Of a stretch of DNA of 38,888 nucleotides, positions 9,398-18,278 are shown piece by piece (the first letter of the stretch is position 1; every line of letters begins with the position of its first letter). The notes below the pieces were generated by a model that saw only the letters and a list, made by a program, of their open reading frames with translations, was not told the DNA's origin and made no database searches. The position numbers and the translations under genes are program-made. The stretch comes from Bacteroidales bacterium (GTDB taxonomy: Bacteria; Bacteroidota; Bacteroidia; Bacteroidales; JAQUTK01): NCBI GenBank assembly GCA_028709785.1, contig JAQUTK010000033.1, forward strand, positions 1 through 38,888. Direction: 5' to 3'.

Positions 9398-10750
9398 TTG
9401 GACCCTGACAGTTTTCTATCGCTTATTACCGGCGATGTCATCATGCATCCGTTGACTCTTGGAGCAATAATAGCTCTGATAGTTGCAGCTCTTTTGTTAT
9501 TTGTTTCAGGATATATGTCTGCTTCTGAGATAGCCTTTTTCTCGATGAAACCAAATGATATACGGGTAATCAGAGAAGGCAAAACGAACGCAGATTTACT
9601 GATTACTGATCTGCTGAAAGACTCCTCCCGTCTGCTGGCTACGATTCTCATCGTAAATAATTTTGTGAACATTGGAACTGTAACCTTATGTGGTTTCTTC
9701 TTCACTACAGTTTTTGATTTTACTCATTCCCCCTTTCTGGGTTTTCTCTGTCTTACTGTTATTCTAACAGCTATCATCCTGTTTTTCGGAGAAGTGATGC
9801 CAAAAGTGTATGCTGGGCAACGCTCACTTGCGTTTTCCCGCTTTGCAGCGCCGGGACTTGTGTTCTTTCGCAAACTCTGTTATCCACTGGCTACCCTCAT
9901 GATTCGCTCGACCAATCTGGTCAATAAAAGAGTGATGGCTCATAGTCACCATTCCGCCATCTCTATGGACGAACTTTCTCAAGCGTTGGAACTTACCTCT
10001 GACGAGGAAATGGAAGGGGAGATGGAGATACTCGAAGGTGTGATCAAATTTCGGGATAAGAAAGCGTGTGAGGTCATGACTCCACGGTTGGATATCTGCG
10101 ATCTGGATATTCATTCTTCTTTTACGGATGTGCTTACTACTGTACGGGAGTCCGGCTATTCACGGATACCGGTTTATTCAGACTCTCACGATGATATCCG
10201 GGGTCTTTTGTACATAAAAGATCTGTTGATTCATTTGGACAAGCCCGACTCTTTTCGCTGGCAGACACTGATCCGTCCGGCCTTATTTGTGCCGGAAACC
10301 AAACGTATCGACCTTCTTCTTGAAGAGTTTAAGAAAAGTCGCATCCACATGGCAATCGTGGTCGATGAATACGGAGGAGTATCCGGACTGGTCTCTTTTG
10401 AAGATGTGGTTGAGGAGATAGTCGGTGAGATCAGCGATGAATATGACGAAGAAGAACCCAACTTCAAGCAGATTGACGAACAGACCTTTGATTGTGAAGG
10501 AAAGATTCTGTTGATTGATTTCTTCAAGATTACAGATGTAGATGAAGACGATTTTGAGGAGGTTGCCGGAGAAGCTGACACGCTCGGCGGACTCATCCTT
10601 GAACTCAAAGGCGATTTTCCTGTGAAAAACGAAGTTATCACCTACAAGAAGTATGAGTTTACCATTCTGGAGGTGAGTGAGCGCCGTATATTGAAAGTGA
10701 GGTTTCATGTGGTAAAAAAGGATAAAGAGGAGGAAACAGCTGATGATTAA
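9398..10750 (+). CDS. gldE: GldE, CNNM/CBS-domain membrane protein of the gliding-motility set
   Basis: A 450-residue protein of the hemolysin/CorC-like family. An N-terminal DUF21/CNNM membrane domain (about residues 15-200; GYMSASEIAFFSMKPNDIRV and several hydrophobic helices) is followed by paired CBS domains (about 205-340; VMTPRLDICDLD, SGYSRIPVYSDSHDDIRGLL, IVVDEYGGVSGLVSFEDVVE). A C-terminal transporter-associated domain follows (about 355-440). The start used is TTG at 9398, because the MDPDSFLSL opening resembles relatives; an ATG at 9443 would lose 15 residues. It overlaps gldD by 8 bases, which implies translational coupling. GldE is linked genetically to GldD and to gliding or T9SS function in flavobacteria, and it also occurs in non-gliding Bacteroidales. 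The two proteins with T9SS-like tails in this window agree with such a system being present. Confidence 0.9.
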   Translation: MDPDSFLSLITGDVIMHPLTLGAIIALIVAALLLFVSGYMSASEIAFFSMKPNDIRVIREGKTNADLLITDLLKDSSRLLATILIVNNFVNIGTVTLCGFFFTTVFDFTHSPFLGFLCLTVILTAIILFFGEVMPKVYAGQRSLAFSRFAAPGLVFFRKLCYPLATLMIRSTNLVNKRVMAHSHHSAISMDELSQALELTSDEEMEGEMEILEGVIKFRDKKACEVMTPRLDICDLDIHSSFTDVLTTVRESGYSRIPVYSDSHDDIRGLLYIKDLLIHLDKPDSFRWQTLIRPALFVPETKRIDLLLEEFKKSRIHMAIVVDEYGGVSGLVSFEDVVEEIVGEISDEYDEEEPNFKQIDEQTFDCEGKILLIDFFKITDVDEDDFEEVAGEADTLGGLILELKGDFPVKNEVITYKKYEFTILEVSERRILKVRFHVVKKDKEEETADD

Positions 10751-11300
10751 TCGCATTGTGCTTTGTCTTACATTCATCTGCTTCTCGTTTTTTCTTACCA
10801 ATTGCACCACCTCCCCATCAAAACCAGAGAAGCCAACCCGTGACTATCTGTCGCTGGACACTACGATGCTTCCGTTTCGTATGCAGTATCCTGCTGAATC
10901 CAAAATAGCACTTCGTAAGAATGAACCCGAAGCACTTTGGTTTGATCTTGTCTATCCGGCACGGAAGTCCACTATTTATTGTACCTATTTCCCGGTAAGA
11001 GGTAATTTCCGTACGTACGATCAAGATGTACGTCGTTTCGTATATCGTCATACAGTCGTTGCGACGGCTATTAAAGAGCAAGCGTTGTCATTGCCGGAGA
11101 AAAAGATTTACGCACTCATTTTCGATATAAAAGGAAAGGTCGCCTCGCCGGTTCAGTTCCTGATTACCGATAGTGTTTCCCATTTTTTGCGAGGAGCGCT
11201 TTATTATGATAATACAGCCTATTCAGATTCCCTGGAATCATCGACAAGTGATATTCGTGAAGACATTAAACATTTGATACAAACCTTAGAATGGAGGTAA
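10743..11300 (+). CDS. gldD: GldD, gliding-motility/T9SS-associated lipoprotein
   Basis: A 185-residue lipoprotein. A hydrophobic leader (MINRIVLCLTFICFSFFLTNC) ends in a lipobox with Cys21. The mature part carries GldD hallmarks: a FRMQYPAESKI-like segment, ALWFDLVYPARKSTIYCTYF, RRFVYRHTVVATAIKEQAL, and KGKVASPVQFLITDSVSHFL followed by RGALYYD, ending in DIKHLIQTLEWR. The start overlaps the end of gldE by 8 bases. In flavobacteria GldD is needed for gliding and works with the envelope-spanning T9SS machinery. The precise molecular role is not known. Confidence 0.92.
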   Translation: MINRIVLCLTFICFSFFLTNCTTSPSKPEKPTRDYLSLDTTMLPFRMQYPAESKIALRKNEPEALWFDLVYPARKSTIYCTYFPVRGNFRTYDQDVRRFVYRHTVVATAIKEQALSLPEKKIYALIFDIKGKVASPVQFLITDSVSHFLRGALYYDNTAYSDSLESSTSDIREDIKHLIQTLEWR

Positions 11301-11307
11301 AATAGCC

Positions 11308-11949
11308 ATGCCGTTATACAAAAAAGAAGTAACTGAAGAATCAATCTGGGGTATCTGGAAGATAGAAGAGACTCCCTCCGAACTGCTTGAAGCACTTCAA
11401 AGCAAGGACGAGATTGCGCCACAGCTCAAACAGTATAGCACAATCAAACGTCAGACAGAGTTCTTGGCGCTGCGGGTACTGCTGCAAGAACTGGGAGGAG
11501 ATCCCTGCCAGGTTGAATACGAACCTTCCGGCCGCCCATTCCTGTTTGATCAGTCTTATCAGATTTCTTTCACCCATACCCGTGATTATGCGGCTGTGTA
11601 TATGCATCGTACGGCATCGGTGGGTATAGACATGGAATACCCTTCTGCGCGTATATTCAAAGTTCGCGAGAAATTTATGCATCCGAATGAAGAGTCTGCG
11701 CTGGATTTGTCTGAAGAGGAGAGTGCACTCCTTCTTCATTGGTCCGCAAAAGAAACAATCTACAAGGCAATAGATGAAGAAGATGTTGAGTTTAAAGGCC
11801 ATCTTCATATCCGTCCATTCAAGGTACAGAAAGAGGGCATTATTGAAGCCTATGAAACACGGACTCTAGAGCATTACTCTTTTGATATATTCTATTTGGT
11901 GACAGACTCTTTTGTCCTGACAAGAACTATTTTAAAAGAAAAAGAGTAA
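11308..11949 (+). CDS. 4'-phosphopantetheinyl transferase superfamily protein
   Basis: A 213-residue protein that should transfer the 4'-phosphopantetheine arm of coenzyme A onto a serine of an acyl or peptidyl carrier protein, in the cytoplasm. The two family motifs are present: VGIDMEYPSARIFKV, with the metal-binding Asp and Glu, near residues 107-121, and LLHWSAKETIYKAI near 145-158. QISFTHTRDYAAVYMHR also fits. It starts 7 bases after gldD, so it belongs to the same operon. This arrangement is conserved in Bacteroidota but gives no clear functional link to gliding. The cognate carrier protein cannot be named from here. Confidence 0.92.
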   Translation: MPLYKKEVTEESIWGIWKIEETPSELLEALQSKDEIAPQLKQYSTIKRQTEFLALRVLLQELGGDPCQVEYEPSGRPFLFDQSYQISFTHTRDYAAVYMHRTASVGIDMEYPSARIFKVREKFMHPNEESALDLSEEESALLLHWSAKETIYKAIDEEDVEFKGHLHIRPFKVQKEGIIEAYETRTLEHYSFDIFYLVTDSFVLTRTILKEKE

Positions 11950-11977
11950 AAAAAGATGTTATTCTGATAAGATTCTT

Positions 11978-11985
11978 TATATTTG
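11978..11985 (+). promoter_or_regulatory. -7 box upstream of the cytochrome c peroxidase-like gene
   Basis: TATATTTG followed by C is a perfect TAnnTTTG match. A clear -33 TTTG is not seen. A strong Shine-Dalgarno AAGGAGG (12018-12024) lies 7 bases before the ATG, which is unusual for this phylum. Confidence 0.55.
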
Positions 11986-12031
11986 CCTGTCTCGTTCTAT
12001 TAATTGTTTAATACTACAAGGAGGAAAAACT

Positions 12032-13426
12032 ATGAAGAAACTGATCAACTGGTTCTTGATTCTGCTATTAACAGTATTAGTCGTTTTTACCGCATTCTTT
12101 TTTGCCAATAGTGAAACCCCTTCCACGCAACTGAAATCTTCCCAACAAGTGCTGGAAATTATGGCAAACGGGGGATGTGTCTCTTGCCACACCGAGAATC
12201 CCGTATTACCTTTCTATGCAAAGTGGCCTGTTGCCGGATCCATCATCCGCAAGGATATTACGGAGGGTTGGAAGCAATATGATGTAACTGCTGTTACTGA
12301 GGCTTTGAAAAAAGAAGAGGCTGCCCCGGAAGCTGATCTGGCCAAGCTGGAAGAGATGATAGAAGAGAATGAAATGCCTCCCTTGCAGTATGCAGTTGTT
12401 CATTGGGGCTCCTATATTAACTCGGCGGAGAGGGATATGTTTCTCAATTGGATCAATGAGCAACGAATATCCTATTATACCTCCGCTAAAACGGCAAATG
12501 AGTTTGCTATGGAGCCAAATCAGCCGATACCTGACTCTATCGCGGTAGATATCCGAAAAGTTGCATTGGGTGATTCACTTTTCCATGATCCGCGTCTATC
12601 TTCAGATAATTCCGTCTCCTGTGCTTCCTGCCATGCGCTGAATACCGGTGGTGTTGACAATAAACCCTTCTCGGAAGGAGTTCGTGCTCAACTCGGAGGT
12701 GTCAATGCTCCTACCGTGTACAATTCGGTTTTCAACTTCGTTCAGTTCTGGGACGGACGGGCTGCTACGCTTGCCGATCAGGCGGCCGGTCCTCCATTAA
12801 ATCCGATAGAGATGGCTTCTGCTTCTTTTGATCAGATCATCGCCAAGTTAACAGAAGACAAAGCTTTCACTGACTCATTCCTGGCAGTGTATCCCGAGGG
12901 ATATTCACAAGCAACAATAACCGACGCTATTCAGGAATTTGAGAAAACATTGATTACCCCTGATTCCCGTTTTGACCGCTACCTGAAGGGTGAAAAGAAT
13001 GTACTCAGTCCGAAAGAAATCGAAGGATATGAACTCTATAAATCGAATAAATGTGCCACTTGTCACGTAGGAGTCAACTTCGGCGGACAATCATACGAAC
13101 GTCTCGGACTGGTTGCAGACTATTTCAAAGATCGTGGTACGCCACTCAATGCCGATGACAAAGGACGCTTCAAACAGACCGCCAAAGAAAGGGATATGCA
13201 TCGGTATAAAGTGCCCGGACTTCGCAACATCGCTCTCACTTTCCCCTATTTCCATGATGGCAGTAAGAAAACATTGGACGAAGCGATTGATGCGATGATG
13301 CACTATCAGATTGGTACATCTCTCACTCCGGAAGAAAGGAGTTCTATCGTTGCTTTCCTGAATACACTTACCGGTGAATACAAAGGACAGTTACTTACCA
13401 ATGATAATAGTCTGAAGAAGAATTAA
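12032..13426 (+). CDS. Cytochrome c peroxidase (MauG/CCP-like) with extra N-terminal haem domain
   Basis: A 464-residue c-type cytochrome. An N-terminal hydrophobic segment (residues 5-24) is a signal anchor or signal peptide. Three CxxCH haem-binding sites are visible: CVSCH at residues 49-53, CASCH at 197-201 and CATCH at 341-345. The last two lie in the normal di-haem peroxidase core, with LGDSLFHDPRLSSDNSVSCA, FVQFWDGRAATLADQAAGP, YKVPGLRNIALTFPYFHDGS and a C-terminal SIVAFLNTLTGEYKG. The first lies in an added N-terminal haem-binding domain (NPVLPFYAKWPVAGSII, then EGWKQYDV). The protein should reduce hydrogen peroxide with electrons from a small cytochrome or quinol pathway in the periplasm. 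The extra haem may relay electrons, as in tri-haem peroxidases, but this is inference. It ends just before the two hairpins at 13445 and 13493. Confidence 0.93.
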   Translation: MKKLINWFLILLLTVLVVFTAFFFANSETPSTQLKSSQQVLEIMANGGCVSCHTENPVLPFYAKWPVAGSIIRKDITEGWKQYDVTAVTEALKKEEAAPEADLAKLEEMIEENEMPPLQYAVVHWGSYINSAERDMFLNWINEQRISYYTSAKTANEFAMEPNQPIPDSIAVDIRKVALGDSLFHDPRLSSDNSVSCASCHALNTGGVDNKPFSEGVRAQLGGVNAPTVYNSVFNFVQFWDGRAATLADQAAGPPLNPIEMASASFDQIIAKLTEDKAFTDSFLAVYPEGYSQATITDAIQEFEKTLITPDSRFDRYLKGEKNVLSPKEIEGYELYKSNKCATCHVGVNFGGQSYERLGLVADYFKDRGTPLNADDKGRFKQTAKERDMHRYKVPGLRNIALTFPYFHDGSKKTLDEAIDAMMHYQIGTSLTPEERSSIVAFLNTLTGEYKGQLLTNDNSLKKN

Positions 13427-13444
13427 AAGACTTCCACAATAATT

Positions 13445-13482
13445 GAAACGGGTGCTACCGGTTATTCAACCGCATCCGTTTC
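13445..13482 (+). terminator. Hairpin after the cytochrome c peroxidase gene
   Basis: GAAACGGGTGC pairs with GCATCCGTTTC (11 bp with one G-U type pair) and a second small CGGTT/AACC stem sits inside the loop. It starts 19 bases after the stop codon, so it is a likely terminator for that gene. It shares the heptamer GAAACGG/CCGTTTC with the neighbouring palindrome. Confidence 0.55.
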
Positions 13483-13492
13483 CGTTTAGAAA

Positions 13493-13550
13493 TCCATAAG
13501 GACAAGTTCTCCGTTTCACAGCTGTGAAACGGAGAACTTGTCCTTATGGA
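13493..13550. terminator. Perfect 58-bp palindrome between convergent genes (likely bidirectional terminator)
   Basis: Two 29-bp arms, from TCCATAAGG to the centre CACAG|CTGTG, are exact reverse complements with no spacer. A-rich or T-rich bases flank it (TTTAGAAA before, AATAAAAA after). It lies 67 bases after the peroxidase stop and 64 bases from the stop of the convergent GH127-like gene, so it can end transcription from both sides. Such a long perfect palindrome is more than a terminator needs. Confidence 0.75.
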
Positions 13551-13614
13551 AATAAAAACTCTTCAGGTTGTTTTTGTCCTCGTATAGGCATCTCTCAGAA
13601 TGATCGTACAGACA

Positions 13615-16020
13615 TTATTTGACTTCCCATTCGAATAACCCGCATGAATACTTCTCCGGCTGTTTTATTTCCACCTTGACAGCCCGTGTACTTACCGGAT
13701 CAAAATGGACCGTATTGGCGCAACCTTTTGCCACCCCGTACCTATCTGCGTGGCTGACCTCCTGCCATGTTCCGGAGGCGTTTTTGTAATATATTTTCCA
13801 GGATTCCGGTACCCTGCAACCACCCCATGGTGCATCATCAAACCAGTATATTGTACTGCTGGAGATAACCGACTCTTTTGCAAATTCATAAGAGAGCCAT
13901 TCCGTTGTACCTTGTTTAGGCCACCAGTGATAATAAGGTTTTGAAAGGTCATTTTCATATTCAGGAACCAGTCTGTCGTTGATCGCAGAGATCGATGATA
14001 CACGATGCGATGCCCCGATCTTACTTTCAGAAGCAAGGGTGGCCGGCATCGTTGGTCGTGAAGCACTTAAGTCCTGAGGAAGCCATACAGCCATTGCTCC
14101 GGATCCGCGATGCGCCCAGGCGTAATATGGAATCAAACTCAATTTTACATCTTTGGTATTCAAACGTCCGGAATCATCGTAGCCTAACACCTGTGCATCG
14201 GTAACCAGTTGTTTGATGCCGTATAAAAGTTCGAGTTTGGATTGTACTTCAAATTTTGGCGTACGGTTCATAAATACACTCAGCACATCAAACTCATTGT
14301 CCGGCCACTCCGCGCAATAGACGATGGGACCTCGTTCAACGGCTGTACGTCCCCGATCGGCTTCTACCTTGTTATTCGCTTTAACAGTACGTGGTAGCAT
14401 ATCGAAATGAATTTCAACTTTATCTCCTTTCTTCCAGCGATTGCTGATACATACATATCCTTTTTCTTCCTGACTCTTACAATCGACAGGAATGTCATTT
14501 ACTTTGATAGAGTAGGTGGGGCGCAGTCCGTCGCTATAGCTGTATAAGTCACTCGGTACAACCTGGTTTTTCACCCATCCCGGGATGCGTACCTTAAGTG
14601 TAAACTGACCGGCATTGTTTTTCATTATCATCAGCTTCACATCTCCATCCCATGGATACTGAGTCTGCTGTTGAATGGAAACACTCTTACCCCCAACATT
14701 CAGATCCGCATTATTGGAGAGAAACAGATTGACATAGACCCCTTTCTCCTTTACCGCATAGATATATCCCGGCAATGAAGGAATAAAACGGCAGATGTTT
14801 GAGGGGCAACAAGCACATCCAAACCATGGCTGGCGCTGGTGCTGACCAATACTCTCGAGCGGATTGGGATAGAAAAACCCGCCGCCATCCAGAGAGACAC
14901 CTGAAATTAATCCATTGTACAAGGTTCTTTCAAGCACATCGTAGTATTTCGATTCACCATGCAACAAGAAAAGGCGATAATTCATATACACATTGCCGAT
15001 GGCCGCGCAGGTCTCACAATAGGCCGACATATTGGGCAGTTCATAATTCTTACCAAATGCTTCGCCACTTCCGGTAGCACCAATACCTCCTGTGATGTAA
15101 TATTTCTTACTGACGATATTCTCCCAGATCCGGTCAATAGCCCGTATATAGGAAGAATCGTTTGCCAGAGCTGCAACATCGGCCATTCCCGAATACATGT
15201 AAGCAGCGCGCACCGCATGTCCGACAGCCTCATCCTGTTCCACAACAGGTTTGTGCGCCTGACTATATTCATCTTTTCGGGTGGTGTATCCCCGTTGATC
15301 CAGGAAGAACTTGGCCTGATCCAGGTATTTTTTGTCACCGGTTACCAAATAAAGTTTTGCCAACGCCATTTCAGCAATCTGGTGTCCGGGAACACGGATA
15401 ATCTGATCTTTGCCCGGTCCTATTTCACGGCATACACAGTCTGCATATTTGATTGCTATGTTCAGAAAGTTACGTTTGCCGGTAGCCTGGTAATAGGCGA
15501 TCGCACCTTCAATCATGTGTCCCAGGTTGTAAAACTCATGACTTAAATCCTCTTCCAGTTCCCAACGCTTTGTTCCTGCCCATTCATGGGGATGTTTCGG
15601 ATTCATCGTACGGCTGGTATAGAGATAACCATCCGGTTCCTGTGCGGCTGCAACGATGGTCAGCACACTGTCTATATACTTTTCCAGTTTCTTGTCCGGA
15701 TAGGTTTGCAGGATATAACTGGCACCCTCAATTGTTTTATAGACATCTGTATCATCAAACGCAAGTCCGCCCACTTTGATTGTATCACTCGGATGAGCGG
15801 CATGGACGAAATTGGCATAACGTCCGGTTTCCTCACATTTACTAAACGCCAAAGGAATAGTGACTTCACGGCTCGCCTTGAGCCGCTGTCCCCAAAAAGA
15901 GTCCGTTACCTGCACGGAGGTAAACGGAACAGGAGTAATCGGATAACCGCCACTCTTTTTTACTTGCGCCTGCATACACAGACTCACACTTACTACTAAC
16001 GGGAAAAAAAGTTTTCTCAT
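13615..16020 (-). CDS. GH127-like beta-L-arabinofuranosidase (DUF1680 family), secreted
   Basis: An 801-residue protein with a signal peptide (MRKLFFPLVVSVSLCMQAQ). The DUF1680 catalytic domain (about residues 25-640) contains the zinc-thiolate set known from the beta-L-arabinofuranosidase HypBA1: Glu336 and Cys338 in AYCETCAAIGN and the pair Cys404-Cys405 in FGCACCPSN. In the family the first Cys of that pair is the nucleophile. Related families GH142 and GH146 share this fold, so GH127 versus GH146 is not settled. A C-terminal discoidin-like module (about 665-801; SKPYYHWWPKQGTTEWLSYE to LFEWEVK) may bind sugar. It is the second gene of a probable two-gene operon, 62 bases after the GH43 gene. 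A paralogue with the same architecture is encoded divergently at 18512. The likely role is removing terminal beta-L-arabinofuranose from plant glycans. Confidence 0.9.
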   Translation of the reverse strand: MRKLFFPLVVSVSLCMQAQVKKSGGYPITPVPFTSVQVTDSFWGQRLKASREVTIPLAFSKCEETGRYANFVHAAHPSDTIKVGGLAFDDTDVYKTIEGASYILQTYPDKKLEKYIDSVLTIVAAAQEPDGYLYTSRTMNPKHPHEWAGTKRWELEEDLSHEFYNLGHMIEGAIAYYQATGKRNFLNIAIKYADCVCREIGPGKDQIIRVPGHQIAEMALAKLYLVTGDKKYLDQAKFFLDQRGYTTRKDEYSQAHKPVVEQDEAVGHAVRAAYMYSGMADVAALANDSSYIRAIDRIWENIVSKKYYITGGIGATGSGEAFGKNYELPNMSAYCETCAAIGNVYMNYRLFLLHGESKYYDVLERTLYNGLISGVSLDGGGFFYPNPLESIGQHQRQPWFGCACCPSNICRFIPSLPGYIYAVKEKGVYVNLFLSNNADLNVGGKSVSIQQQTQYPWDGDVKLMIMKNNAGQFTLKVRIPGWVKNQVVPSDLYSYSDGLRPTYSIKVNDIPVDCKSQEEKGYVCISNRWKKGDKVEIHFDMLPRTVKANNKVEADRGRTAVERGPIVYCAEWPDNEFDVLSVFMNRTPKFEVQSKLELLYGIKQLVTDAQVLGYDDSGRLNTKDVKLSLIPYYAWAHRGSGAMAVWLPQDLSASRPTMPATLASESKIGASHRVSSISAINDRLVPEYENDLSKPYYHWWPKQGTTEWLSYEFAKESVISSSTIYWFDDAPWGGCRVPESWKIYYKNASGTWQEVSHADRYGVAKGCANTVHFDPVSTRAVKVEIKQPEKYSCGLFEWEVK

Positions 16021-16082
16021 CGTGTTTATTTTTTGTTTGAAGTTATTACTCTGTCAGCTATCCTGATCATCCCAGGAAATGA

Positions 16083-18278
16083 TTATTTCCCCGGATTTGT
16101 CGTGTTCATTAATTTCTGTACTTCGGCCTGTGACATCGCTTTGTCGTACAATCGGGCGCTGGCAATAAAACCTGTAAAGTTCTCGCCGTTCATTCCCGAT
16201 GCGCCGATCTGAATATTTCCACTCTGTACAAACAGAGATATCGGTGTCTGTACATTTAATCGTCCGTCCACATACACATTCTCCTGCGAACCATCAAATG
16301 TAACTACAATATGATGCCAGCAATCTTTTGCCGGAACTTCTTTGTAAGCCATATCCACAGCACCATCGCCATGAGCCACAGCTCCGAAATTTCCCGTTCC
16401 ATACATCAAAGCAGCATACGATGACTGCATCATATTTTCACGAGAGGTCCATGCCATCAGGCATTCACCCGTCTCGACCGTGGGATTGTACACCCAAACT
16501 GAAGCGGTAAACGGACTGTTCCAATCCAGACTGGCAGGTGCTTTTTTAGATAACAAGAAGAAACTTTTTCCATCCAGTCTGGCAGCTTTTACACCCTTGA
16601 TAGTAGTAGCTACAGACTGTCCGATTGTCGCAAAATATCCGCCAAGTGTTCCTTTATTGGGAACATTTGTAATGGAAGCACCCTCTTTGAAAGTATCCAT
16701 ATTAAAATCAACCAGCATACTTTGAGTGCTCTTTGCTCCAGGCTCTTCGGTTGATTCACTGTTCTTAAAAGAGGGGACGTCAAATAAACGATCATAGACC
16801 TTCAGGTTCCAGACAGCCGGCAACATGCCGGACTTCTGAGTGCCCGTAATAGTGAGTCTTACATAACGTGCCGACAAATCGTTATCATCAATCATTGGAC
16901 AGCCACAGCGACGATTCTTTGTCTGATCACAGAACAATTTCCAATGAATACTATCTGCGGAAACCTCCAGTTTGTATTGGTAATAATAGGTGGGATATTC
17001 AAATTGGGTCATGACCCGACGAATACGTCGTTTTGTTCCGAGGTCTACGACCAGTGACTGAGGCAGGTTACTGTTTTTGGCTTTCCACAGGGTCCCATTA
17101 TTATCATCCACCGCATTTTCCGGAGCATATTTGTAATTAGATCCAGACTTTTCGTAGCGTGTAGGGGTTGAAATGAGATGATAATACGAGTCTGCACTCA
17201 CTTTTGCTTTGTAAGCCAGATTCGTCGGTAGGTTTTGGGTCTGGCGCGAAAGATTCATTCCGGAATGAGTCGGATTCACCTTCTCCATCGTGAGGCTATC
17301 AGAGAAAACAAGCGGATCAGCACATACCTGTCTAAATTCGCCGTTGGTGCTGTGCGGATTATCATGCCGATGATAGACGATAGTATAGTCGTTGCCTTCT
17401 TTCAGTATTGAGTGATGTCCCGGCCCATCTACCGTACCGTCTTCATTGGTCACAAGTATCGGACTGTTTTTTCCGGGTGTAAACGGACCTTCGGGTTTAT
17501 CACTCACTGAATAGCGCACAGCATACGAACTCAATCTGCAATCGCCGGAAGAGTACATTAAGAAATACTTGCCGTTTCGTTTGATAGGATAGGCAGCCTC
17601 AAAAGCTTGCGGCACTTGTGCGATCGGGATGAGACTGGTTTTCAGAAGGGTGTGCATATCTTTCGGATCGATTTGAGCGAATCCCATTCCACCAAAGGAA
17701 GTGCACCAGGTGCCGAAATAGGAGTAAACCGAACCATCATCGTCCACCAGCATCTGTGCGTCCAAGGAAGGGAAACCCTCTTTGGGTACGCCGGCAGGGA
17801 TGACGGCTTTCCCATCATTCAGTGGAACAAACGGACCAATGGGTGAGTCTGAAACATATCCGTATATATTACATCCGCGTTCGCAGTTGCCCATGTAATA
17901 ATAGTATTTTCCATCTTGCGCGTGAACAACATCGGGTGCCCAGCAGTTGTTAAGCCCTTCGGGGATTTGTATATGTAACGGATAGTTGTACCAGTTGACA
18001 AAGTCCTTGCTCATCCAGACCGTTGGTTGTCCGGATGCCAGCTTAATGCCATCGGTTGTAGCATAGATATAGTAGGTATCGCCAAACTTCTTGATGGTAG
18101 GGTCCGCAAAATAGCCCGGAAGAATAGGGTTGCCTGCACCCGGAGTATTGAAAGTCACCTTCTGATTCTCCGGTGCAACCTCTTTTGCTGAGGCTGAGAC
18201 TGTGGGGCACAGGGTTGTATTCACAAGAAGTGTCAGACAAGCTGCCTTCATAACATGCATCAGATTCTGTTTGTTCAT
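16083..18278 (-). CDS. Glycoside hydrolase family 43 protein with CBM32-like and LamG-like modules
   Basis: A 731-residue protein with a Sec-type leader (cleavage expected near TVSASA, residue 31). The five-bladed GH43 catalytic domain spans about residues 48-345. The expected acidic triad is visible: Asp59 in GYFADPTIKK (base), Asp173 in FPSLDAQMLVDDDG (pKa modulator) and Glu227 in QAFEAAYPIKR (acid). An F5/8 type C (CBM32-like) module follows (about 355-505; SLVVDLGTKRRIRRVMTQFE and SARYVRLTITG). The C-terminus is a LamG/concanavalin-like module (about 525-728; SFFLLSKKAPASLDWNSPFT, CWHHIVVTFDGSQENVYVDG). GH43 enzymes are alpha-L-arabinofuranosidases, beta-xylosidases, arabinanases or exo-galactanases, and the subfamily cannot be assigned here. 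The divergent and downstream GH127-like genes favour arabinose-containing side chains. Confidence 0.92.
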   Translation of the reverse strand: MNKQNLMHVMKAACLTLLVNTTLCPTVSASAKEVAPENQKVTFNTPGAGNPILPGYFADPTIKKFGDTYYIYATTDGIKLASGQPTVWMSKDFVNWYNYPLHIQIPEGLNNCWAPDVVHAQDGKYYYYMGNCERGCNIYGYVSDSPIGPFVPLNDGKAVIPAGVPKEGFPSLDAQMLVDDDGSVYSYFGTWCTSFGGMGFAQIDPKDMHTLLKTSLIPIAQVPQAFEAAYPIKRNGKYFLMYSSGDCRLSSYAVRYSVSDKPEGPFTPGKNSPILVTNEDGTVDGPGHHSILKEGNDYTIVYHRHDNPHSTNGEFRQVCADPLVFSDSLTMEKVNPTHSGMNLSRQTQNLPTNLAYKAKVSADSYYHLISTPTRYEKSGSNYKYAPENAVDDNNGTLWKAKNSNLPQSLVVDLGTKRRIRRVMTQFEYPTYYYQYKLEVSADSIHWKLFCDQTKNRRCGCPMIDDNDLSARYVRLTITGTQKSGMLPAVWNLKVYDRLFDVPSFKNSESTEEPGAKSTQSMLVDFNMDTFKEGASITNVPNKGTLGGYFATIGQSVATTIKGVKAARLDGKSFFLLSKKAPASLDWNSPFTASVWVYNPTVETGECLMAWTSRENMMQSSYAALMYGTGNFGAVAHGDGAVDMAYKEVPAKDCWHHIVVTFDGSQENVYVDGRLNVQTPISLFVQSGNIQIGASGMNGENFTGFIASARLYDKAMSQAEVQKLMNTTNPGK

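Noticed and set aside
14959..15546. Plus-strand open frame of 195 codons inside the GH127-like gene
   Set aside because: It lies fully antisense to a well-supported catalytic domain, and the translation has no recognisable domain or sensible composition.
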